In this document: positions 16,117 to 24,695 of the stretch, piece by piece
Layout of the letters: each line of letters begins with the position of its first letter
Numbering within the stretch: position 1 is the first letter of the stretch
Origin: an uncultured Clostridium sp.
GTDB lineage: Bacteria; Bacillota; Clostridia; Clostridiales; Clostridiaceae
Reading direction: 5' to 3'
DNA length: 58,199 nucleotides
Assembly: GCA_900539375.1 (NCBI GenBank)
Contig: UQBY01000022.1
Location: 1-58,199 of the forward strand
Translations under genes and position numbers: made by a program
Notes under the pieces: model-generated
What the model was told of the DNA's origin: nothing
Seen by the model: only the letters and a program-made list of their open reading frames with translations
Databases searched by the model: none

Positions 16117-16145
16117 GCCTGCCTAAAAGGGTAGGCTTTTATTTT
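16117..16145 (+). terminator. Terminator inside the RiPP cluster, after the kinase gene
   Basis: GCCTGCC (16117-16123) pairs with GGTAGGC (16130-16136), with one G-U, followed by TTTTATTTT. It separates precursor and modification genes from the peptidase and exporter genes and could set their relative expression. Confidence 0.8.
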
Positions 16146-16174
16146 AAAAGATATTAAAGAAAGGGGATTTTTAC

Positions 16175-16627
16175 ATGAAAGTAAAAGAATTTAAAGGATT
16201 AGATTTAGTTCCAATTATTAAGGAAGCTATAAAAAATGATGGAGAGTTTAAGCTTTTAGTTAGTGGAAATAGTATGTCCCCTGTTCTTAAAGATAAAAGG
16301 GATTATGTTTATCTTAAAAGTATAGAAAAGCATACTTTAAAAAGGGGAGATATTGTTTTTATAAGAAGAGATACAGGTGAATATGTTCTTCATAGAGTTT
16401 ATAAAATAATTGAAAATAAAGGTTTTATTATGAATGGGGATGCTCAAGGATGGACTGAGGTTGTAAGAAAAGACCAGGTAATTGCTTATGTAAAAAAGAT
16501 AGAAAGAAAAGGAATTGAAATAAAATGTAGTAATATTATTTATAAATTTATAATTTTTATATGGATGAAACTAAGACCATATCGCTATAAAATGCATTAT
16601 ATAAAAAGAAAGCTTAAGTTTAATTAA
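16175..16627 (+). CDS. S26-type signal peptidase-like protease
   Basis: A 150-residue protein with the S24/S26 fold: LLVSGNSMSPVL with the likely nucleophile Ser33, GDIVFIRR, then YVLHRVYKI with His73 where bacterial signal peptidase I has Lys, and NGDAQGW near 87-92. Ser/His pairing is typical of SipW/ER-type signal peptidases. A short hydrophobic stretch lies near the C-terminus (about 118-132) rather than at the N-terminus. In this context it may remove the leader from the modified peptide, since the exporter lacks a C39 peptidase domain. Similar genes also occur in glycan loci. It lies 22 bp upstream of the ABC exporter gene. Confidence 0.82.
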   Translation: MKVKEFKGLDLVPIIKEAIKNDGEFKLLVSGNSMSPVLKDKRDYVYLKSIEKHTLKRGDIVFIRRDTGEYVLHRVYKIIENKGFIMNGDAQGWTEVVRKDQVIAYVKKIERKGIEIKCSNIIYKFIIFIWMKLRPYRYKMHYIKRKLKFN

Positions 16628-16649
16628 AACTTTAAGGAGATAAAATTTT

Positions 16650-18314
16650 ATGATTAACAAAATAAAAAAGTTATATAAAAATAGAAAAAACAATAGAAAA
16701 TATTTTAAATTTCTTATAAATAAATGTACACCTTATAAAAAGGAAATTTTCTTTATAATATTTTTAAATATATTTATAACTCTTATAGGAGTATTTTCCT
16801 CTTCAGCTAATAAATATGTAGTAGATATGGCATCTTCTTTTTCAAGTAATATGTATTTAAGTATAAGCCTTGTAATAATATTAAGTGTTTTATCCTTAAT
16901 TTTTTCAGCAGCATCTTCAATTTTTACTAGTTACTTAACAGAAAAGTTTTCCTTTGGATTTAGAACTAATATATATGAATGTGTTATGTCTTCAAGATGG
17001 GATTTAGTAAAAAAATATCATAGTGAAGACCTTTTAACTAGACTTACAAGTGATATTAATAATGTAAGTGATGGGATTTTTTCTATATCAGCTTTTATTA
17101 TTTCTTTAATTGTACAATTTATATCAGCCTTTATTCTTCTTATGCATTATGATAGTTCCTTAGCTGTTTTTGCTATAATTTTAGGACCTTTTACAGGAAT
17201 TATAAGTATATTATTTGGAAAAAAACTTAAAAACCTTCAAGAAAAAGTGCAAAAATCAGAATCAAAATATAGAAGTTTTCTTCAAGAAAATATATCAAGG
17301 ATAAATGTAGTAAAAGCTTTTTCTTATGAAGAAGAAAGTAAGAAAAAGCTTACAAAACTTAGAGAAGAACGTCTTTTTTTAATTATGAAAAAAAATAAAA
17401 TAGCTGTTATAGCAAACTTTTTTATGGGTTTTGCCTTTTCTTTTGGATATTTATTTGCCTTTATTTTAGGAGCAATAAAATTATCTCAAAATAGTATAAC
17501 CTATGGCACAATGACAGCTTTTCTTTCTCTTGTATCTCAAGTTCAAAGACCTATTGTATCTCTTGCAAGTATTATTCCTAAAACAATTTCAATATTAGCA
17601 TCTTCAAAAAGAATTATAGAAATTGATAATTTAGAAAAAGAAGAAGAAACTTTATCCTTAGCTTTAAAAGGAGCAGTAGGATTAAAAATAAAAGATTTAG
17701 ATTTTTCCTATGGAGAAAAGAAAATATTAAATAATTTTAATTTTACTGTTAATCCAGGAGAAATGGTAGCTATTATGGGTCAGTCTGGAATTGGAAAAAC
17801 AACATTAATACATCTTATTTTATCTTTTTTAAAACAAGATAATGGAACAATAGAATTTTTTGATGAATATAAAAATAAAGTAAAGGTTTCTAAAACTACA
17901 AGAAATATAATTTCATATATTCCTCAAGGAAATACATTATTTAGTGGAAGTATATTAGAAAATTTAAAAGTAGGAAAGGAAAATGCAACTTATGAAGAAA
18001 TTGAAAAAGCTTTAAAAAATGCTTGTGCATTAAAGTTTGTTAATTCTTTAAGAGATGGAATAAATACAAAAATAGGAGAAGGTGGTTATGGCTTATCAGA
18101 AGGCCAAGCTCAGAGAATAGCTATTGCAAGAGCTTTAATTAAAAATGCACAGTTTATGATTTTAGATGAAGCAACCTCAGCTTTAGATATGGATACAGAA
18201 TTAGAAGTTATAAAAAATATAATTAACCTTGAAAATAGACCTACTTGTTTTATTATTACTCATAGAAAATCTATTTTAAAATATTGTGATAGATTTGTAA
18301 ATATAATTAATTGA
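16650..18314 (+). CDS. ABC exporter (fused permease and ATPase) of the RiPP cluster
   Basis: A 554-residue half-transporter: six predicted helices in residues 30-300 and an ATPase domain with Walker A GQSGIGKTT, Q-loop IPQG, signature LSEGQAQRIAIARAL, Walker B FMILDEATSALD and the switch His in FIITHRK. It has no N-terminal C39 peptidase, so leader removal must come from another protein, probably the S26-type peptidase just upstream. Such half-transporters act as dimers and export peptides or lipid-linked substrates. AAGGAG is the ribosome binding site. No gene follows in the same unit for 117 bp. Confidence 0.9.
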   Translation: MINKIKKLYKNRKNNRKYFKFLINKCTPYKKEIFFIIFLNIFITLIGVFSSSANKYVVDMASSFSSNMYLSISLVIILSVLSLIFSAASSIFTSYLTEKFSFGFRTNIYECVMSSRWDLVKKYHSEDLLTRLTSDINNVSDGIFSISAFIISLIVQFISAFILLMHYDSSLAVFAIILGPFTGIISILFGKKLKNLQEKVQKSESKYRSFLQENISRINVVKAFSYEEESKKKLTKLREERLFLIMKKNKIAVIANFFMGFAFSFGYLFAFILGAIKLSQNSITYGTMTAFLSLVSQVQRPIVSLASIIPKTISILASSKRIIEIDNLEKEEETLSLALKGAVGLKIKDLDFSYGEKKILNNFNFTVNPGEMVAIMGQSGIGKTTLIHLILSFLKQDNGTIEFFDEYKNKVKVSKTTRNIISYIPQGNTLFSGSILENLKVGKENATYEEIEKALKNACALKFVNSLRDGINTKIGEGGYGLSEGQAQRIAIARALIKNAQFMILDEATSALDMDTELEVIKNIINLENRPTCFIITHRKSILKYCDRFVNIIN

Positions 18315-18431
18315 TATAAAGAGTAGTAAGATAATTGCAAAACAAAATTTAGTATGATAAAATTTATGGTAGATTTTGAATTTAATTATAAAGAATTATA
18401 TAAAAACAATTTTTGAAAGTAGGAATATTAA

Positions 18432-19169
18432 ATGTCAAGAATGAAATTTATGAATACAGAAATTGATAATTTAACTATGAAAGAAACTATAGATGAAATA
18501 GATAAGTTAATAAAAAAAGATAAAAATGCATATGTTGTAACTCCGAATGTAGACCATATTGTAAAGCTTGAAACAGATAAAGAATTACAAGAAGTTTATA
18601 AAGATGCAGATTTAATTTTAACTGATGGAAAACCTCTTATATGGATTTCTAAATTTTATAAAACACCAATAAAAGAAAAAATATCTGGTTCGGATTTATT
18701 TCCATTATTATGTGAAATGGCAGCAGAAAAGGGATACAATATGTTCTTTTTAGGGGCAGGAGAGGGAGTAGCAAATAAAGCAGCACAAAATTTAACTAAT
18801 AAATTTCCAAAGCTTAATATAGTTGGAACATATTCACCACCTTTTGGCTTTGAAAAAGATAAAAAAGAAATAGAAAAAATAATAAATATGGTAAATAAGG
18901 CTAATACTCAGATATTAATTGTAGGGTTAGGATGTCCAAAACAAGAAAAATTTATACATAAATATAGAAAAGAACTTAATGTTCCAATTTCATTAGGATT
19001 AGGGGCAAGCCTAGATTTTGAAGCAGGAAATATAAAAAGGGCTCCAAAATGGATGTCTGATAATGGATTAGAGTGGCTTTATAGATTAAGTAAAGAACCT
19101 AAAAGAATGTTTAAGAGATATATAGTTGATGATGTTAAAATATTTAAGTTAATGTTTAAGTATAAATAA
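18432..19169 (+). CDS. WecG/TagA/CpsF family glycosyltransferase
   Basis: A 245-residue protein of family GT26. Motifs are VTPNVDHIVKLETD, ADLILTDGKPLIW (catalytic Asp region), GYNMFFLGAGEGVANKA, LIVGLGCPKQEKFI and GASLDFEAGNIKRAPKWMSDNGLEWLYRL. Members add N-acetylmannosamine or related sugars to a lipid-linked acceptor in teichoic acid, enterobacterial common antigen or capsule synthesis. TagA-like specificity is possible but not provable here. It resumes the glycan locus after the peptide cluster. Confidence 0.92.
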   Translation: MSRMKFMNTEIDNLTMKETIDEIDKLIKKDKNAYVVTPNVDHIVKLETDKELQEVYKDADLILTDGKPLIWISKFYKTPIKEKISGSDLFPLLCEMAAEKGYNMFFLGAGEGVANKAAQNLTNKFPKLNIVGTYSPPFGFEKDKKEIEKIINMVNKANTQILIVGLGCPKQEKFIHKYRKELNVPISLGLGASLDFEAGNIKRAPKWMSDNGLEWLYRLSKEPKRMFKRYIVDDVKIFKLMFKYK

Positions 19170-19238
19170 AAATATGAGAGTTAAATTTAGAATATAAAAA
19201 ATAGGAATTATACAATATACATATAATGGAAATTTGGA

Positions 19239-19267
19239 TTGATTTTTAAATTAATATATATTATCAT
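19239..19267 (+). promoter_or_regulatory. Candidate promoter before the first pyruvyl transferase gene
   Basis: TTGATT and TATCAT are spaced by 17 bases about 55 bases before the ATG at 19323. The match is fair only. Confidence 0.4.
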
Positions 19268-19322
19268 AAAAACATGTGATTAGGAGAATTACTATTAAGA
19301 TAGCTTATAAGGGAGTATTTAG

Positions 19323-20444
19323 ATGAAGATAGGAATTATTACTTTGCATAGAGCAAGAAATTATGGATCAGTTTTACAAACATTAGCATTGCAAGAAAAA
19401 ATAAAGGATAAAGGTGTGGATGTAGAAATTCTTGACTATTATCCAGACAGATATCATAATGTAGGTTTATTAAAAAGGTTAAAGGGGAAAAGTAAAAGAT
19501 TTGAAAAGAATTTTGTAGCATTATTTGCATGCAGATGTATAATCTTTATATCATATATAAAGAAAATGGTTGTGTTTGATGACTTTTTAAAGAGAAATTT
19601 AAAACTTACAAGTAAATCATATAGAACATATGAAGAATTTGAAAAAGATGTTCCAAAGGCAGATATTTATTGTACAGGTAGTGATCAGGTTTGGAATAGT
19701 TACTGGAATGAAGGAATAGATTATTCTTTATTTTTGAAATTTGTGCCTAAAGATAAGTTTAAGTTTTCTTATGCAGCAAGTTTTGGAAAAAGTGAATTAG
19801 AAGATGATGAAAAAGAAGAAACTAAAGAACTTTTAGAAGCATATGATTATATTTCTGTAAGAGAAAATGCAGGTGTTAAAATTCTTGAAGATTTAGGTTT
19901 TAAAAATTGTCCTCAAGTATTAGACCCAACACTTTTATTAGTAGATAATGAGTGGAATAAGTATGTCGATGATAAGTATAAAAATAAGAAATATATATTA
20001 ACTTATAATCTTCATCATGACAAAAAGATTGATGTATATGCTAAGGAGTTATCTAAAAAATATAATTTACCTGTTTATAACATAAGTTATAATTGGCATG
20101 ATATTTATAGAAGTGGACATTTAGTATGGTGTCCTACAGTAGAAAACTATTTAGGCTTAATTAAATATGCTCAATATGTTGTAACAGATTCTTTCCATGC
20201 AACAGTTTTTTCTATTATATTTAGGAAACAATTTATATCTATATATCCAGAATTAGCTAGTAGTCGTATTTCAAGTTTATTAGAATTAGTTAATTTAGAA
20301 GAAAGAGGAATAAGTAGCTTTGATAATGTAAATTTAGCAGATAAAGGTATTTATTATGATAAAGTACATAATTTACTTTCAATTGAAAGAGGAAAATCAG
20401 ATAAATATATAAATGATGTGCTTAATAGATATAAGGAAAGATAA
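19323..20444 (+). CDS. Polysaccharide pyruvyl transferase family protein
   Basis: A 373-residue protein with the CsaB-type pattern: GIITLHRARNYGSVLQTLALQEKI at the N-terminus, YCTGSDQVWNSYW, FSYAASFGKSEL, YISVRENAGVKIL, CPQVLDPTLLL and VVTDSFHATVFSIIF near the C-terminus. Family members add pyruvate ketals to sugars of cell-wall glycopolymers, though many in such loci may be glycosyltransferase-like. GGGAG is the ribosome binding site. A second member lies at 42702-43814. Confidence 0.9.
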   Translation: MKIGIITLHRARNYGSVLQTLALQEKIKDKGVDVEILDYYPDRYHNVGLLKRLKGKSKRFEKNFVALFACRCIIFISYIKKMVVFDDFLKRNLKLTSKSYRTYEEFEKDVPKADIYCTGSDQVWNSYWNEGIDYSLFLKFVPKDKFKFSYAASFGKSELEDDEKEETKELLEAYDYISVRENAGVKILEDLGFKNCPQVLDPTLLLVDNEWNKYVDDKYKNKKYILTYNLHHDKKIDVYAKELSKKYNLPVYNISYNWHDIYRSGHLVWCPTVENYLGLIKYAQYVVTDSFHATVFSIIFRKQFISIYPELASSRISSLLELVNLEERGISSFDNVNLADKGIYYDKVHNLLSIERGKSDKYINDVLNRYKER

Positions 20445-20477
20445 TTATTTTGATAAACAATAGCAAGGAGATTAATA

Positions 20478-21557
20478 ATGAAAAATATTTTATATTTTAA
20501 TCGTACTATGAAATTAGGGGGAACAGAGAAAGTTATATTACAATTATGTGATACAATGAAAGACTCTGTAGATAAAATTGTAGTTTGTACTTTAGGTGGT
20601 GCAAATGTTGAACGCTTAGAAAAAATGGGTATAAAACATTATGAAATACCAGATATAGAAAGAAAAGATCCAGTTACAATAATAAAAACATTAAAGATGG
20701 TTTCTAAAATAATAAAGGATGAAAATATTAACATAGTACATACTCATCACAGAATGGCTGCTTTTTATACTAGAATTTTAAGCTTTTTTAAAAAGTTTAC
20801 TTTTATAAATACTGCCCATAATACTTTTGAAGATAAAAAATTTTTAACAAGATTTTCTCTAAAAAAAGCAAAAGTTATAGCAGTTGGAGAAATGGTTAAA
20901 AAAAATCTTACAGATTTTTATGGATTAAAAGAATCACAAGTAACTGTAATTTATAATTCTGTTGAAGAATTTGATGGCAATTTTAATGTAATTCCTAAAC
21001 TTGAAAAATATAAGAATGAGGGATATGTATTAGTTGGTAATATTGGTCGTTTACGTCCTCAAAAGGGAATGAATTATTATATTGAAGCAGCAGATAAAAT
21101 TTTAAGTAAAGGAAAAAAAGCTAAATTCTTTATTGTTGGAGATGGACCAGAAAAAGATAATTTAAATAGTCAAATAAAGAGCTTAAAAAGAGAAAAGGAC
21201 ATAATACTTTTAGGTCAAAGACAAGATGTACAAAATGTAATGAAACAGTTGGATTTTATAGTCTTAAGTTCTCTTTGGGAAGGCCTTCCATTAATACCTT
21301 TAGAAGCATTTTCTGTTAAAAAACCAGTAGTAGCAACTAAAGTTGATGGAACTCCAGAAATAGTAAGAAATAAATTTAATGGATTATTAGTAGAGGCAAA
21401 AAATACTTTAGAGTTATCAGAAGCTATGTTAAAATTAATTGAAAATAATAATTTAATAGAAGAATATAGCAAAAACGCCTATGAAACTTATGTAAACAAA
21501 TTTAGTTATAGCATATTTAAAAAGAATTATATTGAGTTTTATAATAATATAAATTAG
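20478..21557 (+). CDS. Glycosyltransferase family 4
   Basis: A 359-residue GT-B protein. The N-terminal domain begins LYFNRTMKLGGTEKVILQL (the glycine loop), with VHTHHRMAAFYTR and INTAHNT; the C-terminal domain has NIGRLRPQKGMNYYIEA, FIVGDGPEKDNL and the nucleotide-sugar motif SLWEGLPLIPLEAF (EX7E). It transfers a sugar from a nucleotide donor with retention of configuration. It lies 33 bp after the pyruvyl transferase gene with AAGGAG upstream and is probably co-transcribed. Donor and acceptor are unknown. Confidence 0.92.
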   Translation: MKNILYFNRTMKLGGTEKVILQLCDTMKDSVDKIVVCTLGGANVERLEKMGIKHYEIPDIERKDPVTIIKTLKMVSKIIKDENINIVHTHHRMAAFYTRILSFFKKFTFINTAHNTFEDKKFLTRFSLKKAKVIAVGEMVKKNLTDFYGLKESQVTVIYNSVEEFDGNFNVIPKLEKYKNEGYVLVGNIGRLRPQKGMNYYIEAADKILSKGKKAKFFIVGDGPEKDNLNSQIKSLKREKDIILLGQRQDVQNVMKQLDFIVLSSLWEGLPLIPLEAFSVKKPVVATKVDGTPEIVRNKFNGLLVEAKNTLELSEAMLKLIENNNLIEEYSKNAYETYVNKFSYSIFKKNYIEFYNNIN

Positions 21558-21594
21558 TATTAATGTGCATTTTATTATTCATGGAGGAAAACTG

Positions 21595-22887
21595 ATGAAA
21601 ATAAAGGATATTGTATTTACTATAATAGGCCTTATTATAGTTTTATCCATTGCAGCTGTAGCAGGAAATTATAATGCAAAAACAAAAAAGATAGATGAAT
21701 TTAAGAATTTTGTAAAAGACTGCAAAGGAATTTATGATAATTATTTTTCAGAGAAAAATGATGAATATGATAAACTTTTACTAAAAGCAGAAGAAGCTAT
21801 TAAAAATAAAGAATATTCATCTTTTAATTCTTTAGAAAAAGAATTTGAAAGCTTTATAAATGAAATTTCAACTGAATATACTGAAGAATTAACTAATAGT
21901 CTTCAAAAGCTAAAAGATTTAAAATTATCTTTTTTAGATAGCAGTATTTCAGAAGTTGAAAAATTAATAAGTGAAAAAAAATTTAGTGCTGCAAGGGAAG
22001 CTATAAATGATATATATAAAAAGAATAATGATATAATTGTTGAAAAGAAAAAGAGTAATATTAAAGAAAAAATCTCTAAAGCTGTAAATTTTAAAAGTGA
22101 AAATGATTCTGTTTTTGATATTTTCTTTGAAGATTACGAAAATGACAATGATTATGAAGCTTTTGCAGTTGTTGGTAAAATCAGTGGAGAAGCTTTTGAA
22201 GGGTCTATATGGTTTGCAAATGATAATATTGTAGAAAAAGTTTCTGATAAATCAACTAAAAAATACTTTCCTTCAGTAATAAAAAATGAATATAATATTC
22301 ACTTTCAGTTTCCTACTTTTAGTGATAATAATGAAGTAAGTACTACTTTATGGGGAGTAAAAAATGATAAACCAGAGGAAGTTTTAGAAAGTAAATCTGG
22401 ATATATTTCTCAAGATAAAGAGGGGGATTTAAGTTTTATATTATCAAATCATGAAGTAATAGCTAACATGCAAGAACCAGTTATATGGAGTGGAAATGCT
22501 TTAAATACTTATTATTTATATTGGAAAAATGGTTATAAAGAATATGAAGGTAGAGAAATATCTAATGAAGATTTTATAAAATATGAAAATGGACAAAATG
22601 TTCTTGATGAAATAAAAAAAGAAATAAAAAGAAAATTTCCTGAGAATAAATCAATTACTTTAGAAAATATTATTTATAGACAAAATGGAATCATAAATAT
22701 AAATTATATTATAAATGAAAAAGATGAAAAATTATATAAAAAGAATGTTTTAGTAAACATTAAAGATAATGTAGTATCTATTAAAGATAATAATATATCT
22801 ACTTCAACTGAAAATACAATAAAAGAAATTCTCAAAGATGGAAATATAGATTTAAAGGGATTTGAAGATAATATTTTAATAAAGTAA
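21595..22887 (+). CDS. Membrane-anchored coiled-coil protein of unknown function
   Basis: A 430-residue protein with one N-terminal membrane helix (about residues 5-24) and a highly charged outside part. Residues 40-180 are Lys/Glu-rich and predicted helical or coiled coil; residues 190-330 hold a strand-rich domain containing EAFEGSIWFANDNIVEKVSD; the tail is again Lys/Asn-rich. The start at 21595 is set by GGAGGA eight bases upstream, not by an in-frame ATG at 21565. It closely follows the glycosyltransferase gene and ends in a strong terminator. I recognise no family. Confidence 0.75.
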   Translation: MKIKDIVFTIIGLIIVLSIAAVAGNYNAKTKKIDEFKNFVKDCKGIYDNYFSEKNDEYDKLLLKAEEAIKNKEYSSFNSLEKEFESFINEISTEYTEELTNSLQKLKDLKLSFLDSSISEVEKLISEKKFSAAREAINDIYKKNNDIIVEKKKSNIKEKISKAVNFKSENDSVFDIFFEDYENDNDYEAFAVVGKISGEAFEGSIWFANDNIVEKVSDKSTKKYFPSVIKNEYNIHFQFPTFSDNNEVSTTLWGVKNDKPEEVLESKSGYISQDKEGDLSFILSNHEVIANMQEPVIWSGNALNTYYLYWKNGYKEYEGREISNEDFIKYENGQNVLDEIKKEIKRKFPENKSITLENIIYRQNGIININYIINEKDEKLYKKNVLVNIKDNVVSIKDNNISTSTENTIKEILKDGNIDLKGFEDNILIK

Positions 22888-22923
22888 AAGTCATCTAGAT
22901 TAATTTTTGATGACTTTTTATTA
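22888..22923 (+). terminator. Terminator closing the GT4/coiled-coil unit
   Basis: AAGTCATC (22888-22895) pairs exactly with GATGACTT (22909-22916), followed by TTTATTAT. Confidence 0.85.
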
Positions 22924-22963
22924 TATATTTATTTAGATAAATATTAAAAAAATATTACTATGA

Positions 22964-22992
22964 TTGAAAAAGTTTACAAATAAGAGTAAAAT
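22964..22992 (+). promoter_or_regulatory. SigA-type promoter of the LRR protein gene
   Basis: TTGAAA (22964-22969) and TAAAAT (22987-22992) are spaced by 17 bases, 36 bases before the ATG at 23028. Confidence 0.65.
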
Positions 22993-23027
22993 AAAAATAG
23001 GGAAAATATTTTTAAGGGGGTAGAAAT

Positions 23028-24542
23028 ATGTCTATAAAGAAAAGAGCAGCTGCTTTAATTGCTATGTGTGCAGTAACAACAGGATTTTTAGGGGCAATTG
23101 AAGATGCAAAAATAGTAAAAGCAGCAGAAACAGTTGTTAAGGAAGAATCACATTCAAATAATGATGAAATAGTATATACAATAGAAAATTATGATGATTT
23201 TGAAGTAAAGGTTTATGATAAGTTTGTAGTTATAAAAAAATATACAGGAAAAGACAGTGAAGTTACTATTCCTGAAAAAATAAATGAAATTCCAGTAACA
23301 GAAATAGGAGAAGAAGCTTTTAAAGAAAATAAGAATATAGAAAAAGTAGTTATTCCAAATAGTGTTACAACTATAAAAAAATCTGCTTTTAATGGATGTA
23401 CCTCTTTAAAAACAGTAGAATTTTCTAAAGGACTTTTAAGTATAGAAAGCTTAGCTTTTTCATCTTGTAAGCTATTAGAAAATTTAGACTTGCCAAATAC
23501 ATTAAAAGAGATAGATGAGTTTGCTTTTTCAGAATGTTCATCTATTAAAAGTATTAATATTCCAGATTCTGTAGTGGAAATAGGGGAATCTGCCTTTAAT
23601 TGGTGTGAAAATTTAGAAGAAATAGATGTTAGTGAAAATAATGAAAATTATTCAAGTGAAAATAAAATTTTATATAGTAAGTATAAAAGTATATTAATGT
23701 GTTGTCCTGCAGGATTAAAAGAAAAGGAAGTCCAAATTAATAATGATACAACAACTATATATGATTATGCTTTTAATGGATGCAAAAATATAGAAAAAAT
23801 TCTTATTCCTGAAGGGGTTAAATCTATAGGAAATAATGGATTTTCAAGTTGTACTAACTTAACTGATATTTCAATTCCAAATACTGTAGAGTATTTAGGA
23901 TATTCTGCTTTTTATAATTGCACTAATTTAAAAAATGTTAATCTTTCTTTAGAATTAAAGGAAATAGAACCAGCTTCTTTTGAACAATGTGTATCCCTTG
24001 AAAGTTTAGAAATACCTAAAGGTGTTGAAAAAATATCTGTAGGAGCTTTTGAAAATTGTACATCTTTAAATACAATAGTAGTTCCAAAATCAGTAATGCA
24101 AATTCAAGCAGCTTTTGATGGATTAGATAATTTAGTTGTATTTGGAGAACAAGATTCATATATAGCTAAATATTGTAAAGAAATGAATATAAAATTTATT
24201 CCTTTTAGTAACTTAAATAGTACTTCAAAAAAAGAAGATAATGAAGAAGTGCTATTAAATGAAGAAGAAAAACAATTAGAAGTAAAGGAAATAGAAAATA
24301 AAGCAGAAGAAAAAAATGAAAATAGCAATGAGATAAATAGCCACAAGAAAGAAGATACTAAAAAAAATGAGAATGAAACAAATATTTCAATAAAAACTAA
24401 ATCAGTTAAAAAAACTTCTTCTTCAAGTTCAAATTTTGAAAAATCTATAAAAACAGGGGATAATAAATCTATTATGAAAACAATTTTTGTTATGATGTCT
24501 TCACTTATAACTTTATGTGCAACTTCTAGAAAAAGAAAATGA
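23028..24542 (+). CDS. BspA-like leucine-rich repeat surface protein with sortase-type tail
   Basis: A 504-residue secreted protein. A signal peptide covers about residues 1-32 (cleavage near VKAAE). From about 75 to 385 there are LRR_5/BspA-type repeats of about 23 residues such as IPNSVTTIKKSAFNGCTSL, which form a solenoid used for adhesion to host or other cells. A Lys/Glu/Asn-rich spacer follows (about 395-470), then a Ser run, the sorting-like motif SIKTGD, a hydrophobic stretch and the tail RKRK. The motif keeps KTGD but lacks LP, so anchoring by a sortase is likely but atypical. It interrupts the glycan locus and has its own promoter and terminator. Confidence 0.88.
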   Translation: MSIKKRAAALIAMCAVTTGFLGAIEDAKIVKAAETVVKEESHSNNDEIVYTIENYDDFEVKVYDKFVVIKKYTGKDSEVTIPEKINEIPVTEIGEEAFKENKNIEKVVIPNSVTTIKKSAFNGCTSLKTVEFSKGLLSIESLAFSSCKLLENLDLPNTLKEIDEFAFSECSSIKSINIPDSVVEIGESAFNWCENLEEIDVSENNENYSSENKILYSKYKSILMCCPAGLKEKEVQINNDTTTIYDYAFNGCKNIEKILIPEGVKSIGNNGFSSCTNLTDISIPNTVEYLGYSAFYNCTNLKNVNLSLELKEIEPASFEQCVSLESLEIPKGVEKISVGAFENCTSLNTIVVPKSVMQIQAAFDGLDNLVVFGEQDSYIAKYCKEMNIKFIPFSNLNSTSKKEDNEEVLLNEEEKQLEVKEIENKAEEKNENSNEINSHKKEDTKKNENETNISIKTKSVKKTSSSSSNFEKSIKTGDNKSIMKTIFVMMSSLITLCATSRKRK

Positions 24543-24550
24543 AAATAAAT

Positions 24551-24616
24551 AAGGAATTGTCATAAAAAGAAGTATTTAATAAATATTTTTAATATGACAA
24601 TTCCTTGTGTTTTTTA
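24551..24616 (+). terminator. Terminator after the LRR protein gene
   Basis: A perfect 14-bp inverted repeat (24551-24564 with 24593-24606, AAGGAATTGTCATA) with an AT-rich loop of 28 bases, followed by GTGTTTTTTAT. Confidence 0.85.
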
Positions 24617-24695
24617 TAAAAAAAAGTAGAGATGTATGTAGAAACAATATATAATAGAAAAGGTTAGATGATACTAATTAAAATGGAGGGAAAAA

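Noticed and set aside
12460..18314. Classical lasso-peptide cluster
   Set aside because: The leader motif, PqqD-like protein, kinase and nucleotidyltransferase fit, but no asparagine-synthetase-like cyclase or transglutaminase-like protease is encoded, while a radical SAM enzyme is.
16650..18314. Peptidase-containing bacteriocin exporter
   Set aside because: The protein begins directly with membrane helices after a short basic segment; no C39 domain with its Cys/His pair is present.
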